This document shows positions 1 to 6,066 of a stretch of 6,066 nucleotides of DNA, one piece after another. The position numbers and the translations under genes are program-made. The notes beneath the pieces were generated by a model. The model had not been told where the DNA came from, ran no database searches, and saw only the letters and a list, made by a program, of their open reading frames with translations. Origin of the DNA: Chitinophagaceae bacterium (GTDB lineage Bacteria; Bacteroidota; Bacteroidia; Chitinophagales; Chitinophagaceae); NCBI GenBank assembly GCA_016787105.1, contig JAEUVI010000147.1, forward strand, positions 1 through 6,066, read 5' to 3'. Position 1 is the first letter of the stretch, and every line of letters starts with the position of its first letter.

Positions 1-495
1 TTTTTTGTTGTATACAGCGGCGAAATAAAAATGTACAATACAGGAGATGACGGGAAGGAATTCATACAGGCGATTTTTACAGAAGGTGAAAGCTTTGGTG
101 AGCCGCCTTTATTCCTGGATACAGATTATCCTGCTTCAGCAAAAGCCCTTGTAGATAGCGAAGTATTAATGCTGGAAAAAACCAAAATGACCAGTTTATT
201 AAAGGATCATTTTGAGGTACACCTGCAGCTTACTGAAATACTCTGTAAGCGACTTTATTTTAAGTCCATGATGGCAAGAGAAATTACCATGCATGATGCA
301 GCACACCGAATTCTTGCTGTAATTGATTTTTTAAAGGAACGGGACGAATTCACTGAAAAAATATATCCGGTATCCCTTACAAGACAGCAACTGGCAGATC
401 TTACCGGGCTGCGTGTAGAAACAGTTATCCGTTCTATTACTCATTTGGTGAAAAAAGGAGAGTTACTCCAAAAGGGACGCAAGATTTACAGGTAA
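1..495 (+). CDS. Crp/Fnr-family transcriptional regulator, C-terminal part (cut by left edge)
   Basis: The frame is open from base 1, before the first visible ATG at 31, so this is the end of a longer gene and the ATG is internal. The 164 visible residues begin inside a cyclic-nucleotide-binding-like beta-roll (VVYSGEIKMY, then SFGEPPLF and YPASAKAL). A long dimerisation helix follows (about residues 60-100), then a winged helix-turn-helix (about 125-160, with LTRQQLADLTGL and VETVIRS). Family members are usually 190-230 residues, so roughly 40-60 are missing. It should be a cytoplasmic DNA-binding dimer. The phosphate-binding-cassette position has Pro-Ala-Ser-Ala where E. coli CRP has Arg-Ser-Ala, so cAMP binding is doubtful. 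No cysteine cluster is visible, but the N-terminus, where FNR carries its own, is absent. The protein ends right after the wing (KIYR), slightly earlier than many homologues. Ligand and targets are unknown. It is convergent with the next gene. Confidence 0.9.
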   Translation, partial: FFVVYSGEIKMYNTGDDGKEFIQAIFTEGESFGEPPLFLDTDYPASAKALVDSEVLMLEKTKMTSLLKDHFEVHLQLTEILCKRLYFKSMMAREITMHDAAHRILAVIDFLKERDEFTEKIYPVSLTRQQLADLTGLRVETVIRSITHLVKKGELLQKGRKIYR

Positions 496-517
496 CTACA
501 AGCATCAGTATATATTC

Positions 518-991
518 TTACCGGAATTTCCACCACGGTTTTTTATCGGGAACTTCTATGGCTTTTTCTCCGGTCTTTGTTCCAAAATAATTTAGTGCAT
601 AGATTGTATACTTATATAACTCTGCTTTATCGCCCTCCTGTATTCTTGCCAACACCACTTTGCCGGGTTGTATCGCAAGATTGTTATTTGCAGTAACCAG
701 AAAATTAATGTACCAGTTGCTGTCGTTGCTTTCTATTTGCAATTTTGTATTATTTGTGTTTTTTAAAACTACTTCTGCCAGGTAACCGGATACTCCAATC
801 ATGATAAGGCCCTGGTATTTTGCAAAACTACTTTCCGGTCTTTTCAATTTTCCGTTTTTGAATTCCTGGTCAAATAGTTTATCGAGGTGTTTTACGCTTT
901 CCGGTGAATAATCCAGTTGTATATTTTTTTCTGCAAATGTTTTGCGGACAAATTCAATGGCTTTTTTTAATTCCTGCTCGGTTGTTGACAT
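518..991 (-). CDS. Conserved-looking cytoplasmic protein of unknown function (157 aa)
   Basis: I do not recognise this family with confidence. The frame runs from ATG (complement of 989-991) to TAA (complement of 518-520). No signal peptide or membrane segment is visible, so it is probably cytoplasmic. The first 50 residues look helical and charged (EQELKKAIEFVRKTFAEK, then ESVKHLDKLFDQEF). The segment YQGLIMIGVSGYLAEVVLKN (about 79-98) resembles the 'GAYLGEV' helix of small DUF3806-like proteins, followed by alternating strands that suggest a mixed alpha/beta fold. The C-terminus is basic and aromatic (KKPWWKFR). Codon pattern and composition support a real gene, and it fills the space between its two neighbours neatly. 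It is convergent with the Crp/Fnr gene (22-bp gap) and divergent from the acylase gene (148-bp gap). No clear Shine-Dalgarno precedes the start, as expected in Bacteroidota. The DUF3806 resemblance is a weak impression from memory. Confidence 0.8.
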   Translation of the reverse strand: MSTTEQELKKAIEFVRKTFAEKNIQLDYSPESVKHLDKLFDQEFKNGKLKRPESSFAKYQGLIMIGVSGYLAEVVLKNTNNTKLQIESNDSNWYINFLVTANNNLAIQPGKVVLARIQEGDKAELYKYTIYALNYFGTKTGEKAIEVPDKKPWWKFR

Positions 992-1047
992 GGTTTGAAG
1001 TTATGTTGTTATCTAATATACATATTTCCTTTTGGTAATTTTCTATA

Positions 1048-1062
1048 TTGTTTATTAAACAA
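1048..1062. promoter_or_regulatory. 15-bp inverted repeat, candidate operator
   Basis: TTGTTTA and TAAACAA are perfect inverted 7-bp arms around one central T, lying in the intergenic region between the divergent unknown gene (-) and the acylase gene (+). The outer TTG...CAA resembles the general form of Crp/Fnr-family operators (FNR site TTGAT-N4-ATCAA), and a Crp/Fnr-family gene lies about 550 bp away. The spacing differs from the FNR site because the centre is odd, and the region is AT-rich, so chance is a real alternative. It lies about 78 bp upstream of the acylase ATG and 57 bp upstream of the minus-strand ATG. Confidence 0.3.
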
Positions 1063-1092
1063 ACCGGCATATAGCACAATAAAAATTTTCCA

Positions 1093-1119
1093 TTGCGTAG
1101 CTCATCTTCTTTATATTTA
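1093..1119 (+). promoter_or_regulatory. Candidate Bacteroidota-type promoter for the acylase gene
   Basis: TATATTTA at 1112-1119 matches the Bacteroidota -7 consensus TAnnTTTG at all fixed positions except the last. A TTG at 1093-1095 lies 16 bases upstream and could be the -33 element, though the spacing is slightly short. Transcription would begin near 1123-1127, leaving a leader of about 15 bases before the ATG at 1140. The call comes from consensus matching only, and AT-rich DNA gives many such matches. Confidence 0.35.
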
Positions 1120-1139
1120 CAATCGCTATTTACCCCGTT

Positions 1140-3584
1140 ATGAAATATATTCCTTTCATTCTGTCCGCGGTTATTACTATGGCATTGATTTTTGTACTCA
1201 ACAGGAGATGGGGTACTGTGCCTGATATGGGAAACTTCCTGAGCCCGCAACAGGGCTTCTGGCAAAATGCAGAGCCAGCGGATGAAGGATTTGATGCGAA
1301 TATCAAATTGCCGGGTATCAAAGGAAAAGTAGAAATCTATTTTGATGAAAGATTAATTCCGCATGTGTTTGCAGATAACGATAATGATTTGTATTTCGCA
1401 CAGGGTTATCTGCATGCAAAATTCAGATTATGGCAAATGGAATTTCAAACCATGGCAGCTGCAGGTCGCATCAGCGAATTTTTAGGAAATGATCCAAGAT
1501 TCATTAATTATGACCGGGAAACAAGAAGGCTGGGTATGGTATACGGCGCCGAAAATGCACTAAGAAGCATGGAGTCGGATTCAGTATCCAAATCCGGTTG
1601 TGATGCATATACCGCAGGTGTAAATGCTTATATTGAAAGCCTGAGCGAAGCAACATTGCCAATTGAGTACAAACTACTCGGGTATAAACCGGAAAAGTGG
1701 AGCAATTTTAAGATTTGTCTTTTTCTGAAACAAATGAGCCGCACCCTGGCAGGCCCTTATTATGCAGATGATTTACCATTGACGAACGAAAAGTCTTTTA
1801 TTCCCTTTAGTGAGTTTAATGTTCTTTATCCGCAGATAAATGATTCACTGGTTCCGATTATTCCAAAAGGGACTGTATTTGCTCCAGCTTCAGTTATACC
1901 TGTAAAACCAGCTACTGCCGATTCATTGTATTTTGGTAAAAAAGATACAGCGGTTGTCACGCGTTTTGGAGAGCATAACCCTAATAACGGAAGTAACAAC
2001 TGGGCAATAAGTGGAAATAAAACAAGTAGCGGCCATCCGATACTTTGTAACGATCCACACCTGGAATTATCATTTCCTTCTATCTGGTACGAAATGCAAC
2101 TGACTTCGCCGACCGTAAATACATACGGTGCCAGTTTTCCCGGCACACCCAATATTATTATAGGTTACAATGATAATATCGCATTTGGATTTACCAATGC
2201 CGGACGGGATGTAATGGATTATTACGCGATAAAATTTAAGGATGATAGCAAGAGTGAGTATTGGTTCAATGGCGCATGGAAACCATCCAAATTGCGCATT
2301 GAAGAAATAAAAGTAAAAGGAGATAAAACAGTTTATGATACAGTAGCCTATACGGATGAGTTTGGACCGGTGATGTATGATAAAAGTTTTTCTAACGAAC
2401 TTTCAAAAGGCAAAGCAATATCTTGTCGCTGGGTAGCGCATGATCCTTCGAATGAGTCACTGATGTGGTTTAAACTTGATCGTGCCAGTAATTATGCTGA
2501 ATATGAAAAAGCAATACAGGAGTTTTCCTGCCCTGGTCAGAATATGATTTTCGCGAGTAAGAATGGAGATATCGCTATCTGGCAGCAAGCAAAATTTCCC
2601 GCACGCTGGTATGGACAAGGTCAAATGCTGATGCCCGGCGAAGACAGTAGCTATTTGTGGCAGGGATTTATCCCGCAGAATGAAAACCCGCATGTTTTAA
2701 ATCCAGCTTCGGGTTATATAGCGAGTGCTAATCAACGACCTGTTGACTCCTCTTATCCTTATTTTATTCCGGGCAATTATTTAACACCGAGAGGAATTGC
2801 TATAAATAAAAAATTATCATCAATGAGTAATGTAACTGTTGATGATATGAAAAAACTGCAAAACGATTATTTTAATGTTAGCGCAGAGGCTGCAAGGCCC
2901 GCATTCCTGAAATATGTGAAGGAAAATGAATTGAATGCTGCGGCAAAAAAATACCTGGAAATATTCCGCAACTGGAATCTTGAAGCAGGACCGGGTGAAA
3001 TAGGCCAAACAATATACCAGACATGGTGGGATAGCCTGGAAGTTGTGGTATGGCGTGATGAAATGGAAACAATGAAGCCCGACCCTATATGGCCAGATCC
3101 GCAAACACTGCTGGAAGCGATGTTGCGTGATACTGCCTATAAATACACAGATAATATCAATACAGCAAAAAAGGAAACCTGGACTGATGCAGTAACGCTG
3201 GCATTGCAAAAAGCAGCACCTGAATTAATGAAGGAAGAAGCTGCCGGAAAGCTGGCATGGTCAAAACATAAGAACCCGTCTATTTATCATTTATTAAAGA
3301 CTATAAAACCATTTGCGAAAATTGGTTTACAGGTAGGTGGCTGGGGAAACATTATCAATGCGACAACTGTAAGCCACGGCCCAAGCTGGCGCATGATCGT
3401 ACACCTGGATAAAGAAACAGAAGCATACGGGGTATATCCTGGCGGACAAAGCGGCAATCCCGGAAGTGCATTCTATGATAATTTTGTAAACACGTGGTCA
3501 AAAGGACAGTATTATAGTTTGTGGATGATGAAGCAAACTGAAACTTCTGACAAGCGTATAAAATGGAAGATGGTGATAGAGTGA
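1140..3584 (+). CDS. Penicillin acylase family protein (Ntn hydrolase, acylamide hydrolase)
   Basis: A complete 814-residue member of the penicillin amidase family, which hydrolyses amide bonds of acylated substrates such as penicillins, acyl-homoserine lactones or N-acyl amino acids after the precursor cuts itself into alpha and beta chains. Residues 4-21 form a hydrophobic signal or anchor segment without a lipobox, so it acts in the periplasm or on the membrane. The alpha region has the family signature (IPHVFADNDNDLYFAQGY, then LHAKFRLWQMEF, GRISEFLG). GSNNW at 284-288 marks the self-cleavage site, with Ser285 as nucleophile and beta-chain N-terminus; the beta chain would be about 530 residues. 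GFTNAGRDVMD (350-360) matches the oxyanion and calcium-binding region of E. coli penicillin G acylase, and Asn531 (SANQRP) matches its beta-Asn241. The end has the usual GGQSGNPGS (768-776). The first ATG is chosen because it includes the whole signal segment. The substrate cannot be read from the sequence. Confidence 0.95.
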   Translation: MKYIPFILSAVITMALIFVLNRRWGTVPDMGNFLSPQQGFWQNAEPADEGFDANIKLPGIKGKVEIYFDERLIPHVFADNDNDLYFAQGYLHAKFRLWQMEFQTMAAAGRISEFLGNDPRFINYDRETRRLGMVYGAENALRSMESDSVSKSGCDAYTAGVNAYIESLSEATLPIEYKLLGYKPEKWSNFKICLFLKQMSRTLAGPYYADDLPLTNEKSFIPFSEFNVLYPQINDSLVPIIPKGTVFAPASVIPVKPATADSLYFGKKDTAVVTRFGEHNPNNGSNNWAISGNKTSSGHPILCNDPHLELSFPSIWYEMQLTSPTVNTYGASFPGTPNIIIGYNDNIAFGFTNAGRDVMDYYAIKFKDDSKSEYWFNGAWKPSKLRIEEIKVKGDKTVYDTVAYTDEFGPVMYDKSFSNELSKGKAISCRWVAHDPSNESLMWFKLDRASNYAEYEKAIQEFSCPGQNMIFASKNGDIAIWQQAKFPARWYGQGQMLMPGEDSSYLWQGFIPQNENPHVLNPASGYIASANQRPVDSSYPYFIPGNYLTPRGIAINKKLSSMSNVTVDDMKKLQNDYFNVSAEAARPAFLKYVKENELNAAAKKYLEIFRNWNLEAGPGEIGQTIYQTWWDSLEVVVWRDEMETMKPDPIWPDPQTLLEAMLRDTAYKYTDNINTAKKETWTDAVTLALQKAAPELMKEEAAGKLAWSKHKNPSIYHLLKTIKPFAKIGLQVGGWGNIINATTVSHGPSWRMIVHLDKETEAYGVYPGGQSGNPGSAFYDNFVNTWSKGQYYSLWMMKQTETSDKRIKWKMVIE

Positions 3585-3680
3585 GTTGAGTTGTGAGTCA
3601 GGAATGATGTGATGATCCGGGTTTTACATTTTAGGGTTCATAATTTTTAACGATTACAAATAAATATGATTTTATAACCC

Positions 3681-4028
3681 ATGAAATTTCTTGTATCAAT
3701 ACTTTTAACAGCCTTGCTTGCGTTTATTGGTGGACTTTGGTTACCCTGGTGGAGTATTGCCATTTCAGCATTTATAGTTTCATTACTGGTACATCAACAC
3801 GCAGGTAAATCTTTTGCCGGAAGTTTCCTGGGTGTGTTTCTATTGTGGGGAGGATTGGCATGGTGGATTGATATGCAAAACCATGGTGTTTTATCCAAAA
3901 AGATTGCTTCCGTATTGCCGTTGAATGGCAACCAAATGATGCTGATACTCGTTACAGCGTTGGTGGGTGCATTAGTAGCCGGTGCAGCAGCTGTTACCGG
4001 AAGTTTTTTGCGTTCCGCTTCAAAGTAG
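3681..4028 (+). CDS. Small integral membrane protein, about four TM segments, unknown function
   Basis: This 115-residue protein is almost wholly hydrophobic, with likely membrane segments at about 3-20, 22-39, 44-64 and 84-108. The only clearly polar stretch is the loop around 65-84 (DMQNHGVLSKKIASVLPLNG). Tryptophans cluster at the ends of segments (LWLPWW at 19-24, WW at 61-62), as is common at membrane interfaces. The last segment is rich in small residues (GALVAGAAAVTGS), suggesting tight helix packing. It resembles small uncharacterised membrane proteins I associate with Bacteroidota genomes, but I cannot name a family. The gene starts 96 bp after the acylase stop; co-transcription is possible, and only weak -7-like matches (TACATTTT at 3625-3632, TAATTTTT at 3641-3648) lie between them. 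An inner-membrane location is inferred from hydrophobicity. There are no catalytic motifs or charged residues within the membrane segments that would suggest transport. Confidence 0.85.
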   Translation: MKFLVSILLTALLAFIGGLWLPWWSIAISAFIVSLLVHQHAGKSFAGSFLGVFLLWGGLAWWIDMQNHGVLSKKIASVLPLNGNQMMLILVTALVGALVAGAAAVTGSFLRSASK

Positions 4029-4038
4029 TTTTGTAAAA

Positions 4039-4057
4039 GTCTTTTATTAAAAAAGAC
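4039..4057 (+). terminator. Short hairpin after the membrane-protein gene, possible weak terminator
   Basis: GTCTTTT (4039-4045) and AAAAGAC (4051-4057) form a perfect 7-bp stem around an ATTAA loop, starting ten bases after the stop codon. Only two of the seven pairs are G-C, and no T-run follows on the plus strand, so it lacks a key part of an intrinsic terminator. Its position between a stop codon and the next promoter fits a transcript boundary, but it could be chance in AT-rich DNA. Confidence 0.25.
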
Positions 4058-4076
4058 CGCCCTGAATTTGGCATTA

Positions 4077-4084
4077 TATTTTTG
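4077..4084 (+). promoter_or_regulatory. -7 promoter element of the DUF5686 gene
   Basis: TATTTTTG matches the Bacteroidota -7 consensus TAnnTTTG at every fixed position, and it is followed by CACC as in many such promoters. It lies 11 bases before the ATG at 4096, so the leader would be only about 5-8 bases. I see no convincing TTG -33 element at the usual distance (the region around 4055-4060 reads GACCGC). The element suggests that the gene downstream has its own transcript. Confidence 0.45.
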
Positions 4085-4095
4085 CACCAGTATCT

Positions 4096-6066
4096 ATGAA
4101 GCAAGCTATCTTCTTTTTATTATTCTCACAGTCTGTTCTAGTTTGTTTTGCAGGAAAAATTTCTGGTCTCATAACGGATGGTTCAGGTAACCCTGTTGGT
4201 TATGCTTCAATATTGGTAAAAGGTACTACGAGAGGAACTACTGCGAACAGTGAGGGAAGATATTCATTAACCCTGGAACCGGGACAGTATACGATTACAT
4301 GTCAGCATGTGGGTTATAAAAGGGAAGAAAAAAGTATTACTGTAACGGAAGAAAATGCAGTACTTGATTTTGTGCTCAATATACAGGAGCTCACACTTGG
4401 TGAAGTTGTAGTAAAAAAAGGAGAAGACCCTGCCTATGAGATAATACGACAAGCGATAAAGAAAAGACAATACTATAACTCACAGGTTGATTCATTATCC
4501 GTAGATGTTTATATAAAAGGACTACTCCGTTCAAGAGGTTTTCCGGATAAAATATTTGGCAGAAAAGTAAACAAAGAGGATTTACAGAAAGGCGGACTCG
4601 ATTCCGCGGGTAAGGGCATTGTGTTTCTTTCAGAATCCTATACCAAAGTGTATTTTAAAAAACCCGGAAAAATAAAGTTTGAAGTCATTTCATCAAGACA
4701 GAGCGGAGGGGGGCCTGGTTTAAGCTTTCCCTTTTTTATAAATTTTTATGCTAATAACGTATCTGTTTTTAACAATAACCTGAACCCTCGTGGATTTATT
4801 TCTCCAATCTCGGATAATGCCTTACGTTATTACAAATACAAATACGAAGGTAGCTTTACAGAGGATAATAAATTGATTAATAAAATACTTGTTACACCCA
4901 AAAGAAAAAATGAACCACTCTTCAGCGGGCATATATTAATAACAGAAGATGACTGGCGCATTCATAGTGTAGACTTACTGGCTACGAGCCAATATCAACT
5001 TGAGTTGATCGATACACTGAGAATAAGCCAGGTGCATGTACCAGTAGCATATGATATATGGCGTACAAAAGACCAGGTAGTGTATGTGGCAGTAAAAAAA
5101 TTCGGGCTCGATTTTGCGGGCAATTTTGTAAACGTTTACTCCAATTACGATCTTACCCCTTCTTTTAAGAAAAAATTTTTCGATCGTATTCTAATGAACT
5201 ACGATTCTACTTATGATAAAAAGGATAGCAGCTATTGGTCAGCGCTAAGGCCGGTGCCATTGGAAAGCGATGAGAAAAGAGATTTTGTTTTTAAAGATAG
5301 TGTTGCCAGGCAGATGAGGGATTCGATGTTTTCACAAAGCAATATCGACTCATTGCGTAAAAACAGGAAGCCGGTAAGGATTATGAATGTGCTGTGGTCG
5401 GGAGTGGAGCATAATTTTTATAATAAAAAAGTATTTTCAACTTACCGGTTACGCGGTTTGTTGCAGGGAGTTGAATACAATAGTGTAGAGGGTTTATCGA
5501 TAAATCTTGAACAGACCTTCGAAATAAAACCCAACAACGGAAAGTATAATTACATTATTGACTGGAACAATCGTTACGGTTTCAGTAATACTCATTTTAA
5601 CTCATACGGTAACTTTATAGTACGCCCCAAAGTTGATAATTACCGGAATGTTTACTTTTTGTTGTCAGGAGGGAAGCGTGTATCGCAATTTAATAAGGAT
5701 AACCCCATTACAGCACTCGCCAATTCTGTAAGTACGCTTTTGTTTAAGAAGAACCTGATAAAGATTTATGAAAACTGGTATGGTCATGCGGAATATAATA
5801 GCCGTTTTGAGAATGGTATCCGGTGGAATATACATGCTACTTACGAGGATCGGATTCCATTGGAGAATACCTTTGACTTTTCCATATGGGGCAAAAACAA
5901 AACATTACTTCCCAATCATCCTTTTGAATTAGAAAGCAAACCATTTGAAAAGCACCAGGCATTTTCAGCAGGTGTTACATTGACTTACCAGCCCGGGCAA
6001 CGGTATATACAATTTCCAAATGCGAAAATGCCTTTGGGGTCAAAATATCCAACATTACAGTTTGAA
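4096..6066 (+). CDS. Carboxypeptidase-regulatory-like domain protein of DUF5686 type, N-terminal 657 aa (cut by right edge)
   Basis: The frame is open from ATG 4096 to the last base with no stop, so the C-terminus lies outside the window. Residues 1-19 form a Sec signal peptide with a likely cut after CFA; Cys17 does not sit in a good lipobox. Residues about 21-95 are a CarboxypepD_reg-like beta-sandwich (ISGLITDGSGNPVGYASILV, then GTTANSEGRYSL and HVGYK), the module found at the front of many TonB-dependent receptors and related outer-membrane proteins. The rest matches my recollection of DUF5686: LGEVVVKKGEDPAYEIIRQA (101-120), GPGLSFPFFINFY (206-218), and from about 440 alternating aromatic/polar strands that look like outer-membrane beta-barrel (YNYIIDWNNRYGFSNTHFN, WNIHATYEDR). 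It ends in KYPTLQFE, a stretch I associate with this family. Full-length members are about 800-850 residues, so some 150-200 are missing. No TonB-dependent plug domain is visible. Function is unknown; an outer-membrane role is inferred from topology. Confidence 0.88.
   Translation, partial: MKQAIFFLLFSQSVLVCFAGKISGLITDGSGNPVGYASILVKGTTRGTTANSEGRYSLTLEPGQYTITCQHVGYKREEKSITVTEENAVLDFVLNIQELTLGEVVVKKGEDPAYEIIRQAIKKRQYYNSQVDSLSVDVYIKGLLRSRGFPDKIFGRKVNKEDLQKGGLDSAGKGIVFLSESYTKVYFKKPGKIKFEVISSRQSGGGPGLSFPFFINFYANNVSVFNNNLNPRGFISPISDNALRYYKYKYEGSFTEDNKLINKILVTPKRKNEPLFSGHILITEDDWRIHSVDLLATSQYQLELIDTLRISQVHVPVAYDIWRTKDQVVYVAVKKFGLDFAGNFVNVYSNYDLTPSFKKKFFDRILMNYDSTYDKKDSSYWSALRPVPLESDEKRDFVFKDSVARQMRDSMFSQSNIDSLRKNRKPVRIMNVLWSGVEHNFYNKKVFSTYRLRGLLQGVEYNSVEGLSINLEQTFEIKPNNGKYNYIIDWNNRYGFSNTHFNSYGNFIVRPKVDNYRNVYFLLSGGKRVSQFNKDNPITALANSVSTLLFKKNLIKIYENWYGHAEYNSRFENGIRWNIHATYEDRIPLENTFDFSIWGKNKTLLPNHPFELESKPFEKHQAFSAGVTLTYQPGQRYIQFPNAKMPLGSKYPTLQFE

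Noticed and set aside
496..517. Possible bidirectional terminator between the convergent regulator and unknown gene
   Set aside because: The 22-bp gap has no stem of useful length and no T-run on either strand.
954..1321. Overlapping short open frames on both strands around the divergent region (plus 995-1225; minus 954-1265 and 1130-1321)
   Set aside because: They overlap the starts of the two well-supported genes in other frames, have low-complexity Cys/Tyr/Ile-rich or disordered translations, and show no domain or signal. They are shadows.
1826..3209. Minus-strand open frames inside the acylase gene (1826-2152, 2457-2693, 2820-3209, 2878-3072)
   Set aside because: They are fully antisense to a long gene with strong family motifs and their translations look like reverse-complement noise rich in Cys, His and Phe.
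3585..3680. GA/TG-rich stretch after the acylase stop as a possible repeat or terminator
   Set aside because: No clear inverted or direct repeat with a T-run could be found; it is a simple purine-biased spacer with only weak promoter-like matches.
3794..4470. Minus-strand open frames 3794-4087 and 4267-4470
   Set aside because: They lie antisense to the membrane-protein gene and the DUF5686 gene, have no recognisable features, and are explained by the codon bias of those genes.
4708..4713. Run of six G in AT-rich DNA inside the DUF5686 gene, a possible slippage or phase-variation site
   Set aside because: The run encodes part of a Gly-rich stretch (SGGGPG) and the frame is intact and family-like on both sides. 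Six bases is short for phase variation.
1..6066. A defence, mobile or otherwise new multi-gene system, CRISPR array, tRNA or rRNA
   Set aside because: No nuclease, helicase, reverse transcriptase, transposase, integrase, toxin-antitoxin pair, long repeat or RNA gene signature was seen; the content reads as ordinary chromosomal genes.

Overview
The window looks like ordinary chromosome from a Bacteroidota bacterium, most likely in or near the Chitinophagaceae. This rests on three things. The DNA is AT-rich and has no clear Shine-Dalgarno sequences. TAnnTTTG-like -7 promoter elements lie a few bases upstream of ATG codons. The last gene combines a carboxypeptidase-regulatory-like domain with a DUF5686-type outer-membrane region, an architecture typical of this phylum. 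The placement comes from protein character only; no database search was possible.

Layout, left to right. (1) The C-terminal 164 residues of a Crp/Fnr-family transcription regulator (+), cut by the left edge. (2) A convergent 157-residue cytoplasmic protein of unknown function (-), whose stop codon lies 22 bp from that of the regulator. (3) A 148-bp divergent intergenic region with a 15-bp near-perfect palindrome and a candidate promoter facing right. (4) A complete 814-residue penicillin-acylase-family Ntn hydrolase (+) with an N-terminal membrane or signal segment and recognisable catalytic residues (Ser285, Asn531). (5) A 115-residue protein with about four membrane segments (+). (6) A short hairpin and a good -7 promoter element. 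(7) The first 657 residues of a secreted, probably outer-membrane, CarboxypepD_reg-like/DUF5686 protein (+), cut by the right edge. This last frame is open to the end of the window.

The last three genes all encode envelope proteins: one periplasmic or membrane-anchored, one inner-membrane, one outer-membrane. They share a strand, but the sequence does not show that they form one pathway, and the third appears to have its own promoter. I see no RNA genes, mobile elements, CRISPR arrays, attachment sites or long repeats. I find no convincing new system here. The most useful leads are the unknown substrate of the acylase, the palindrome near a Crp/Fnr gene, and the uncharacterised DUF5686 protein.
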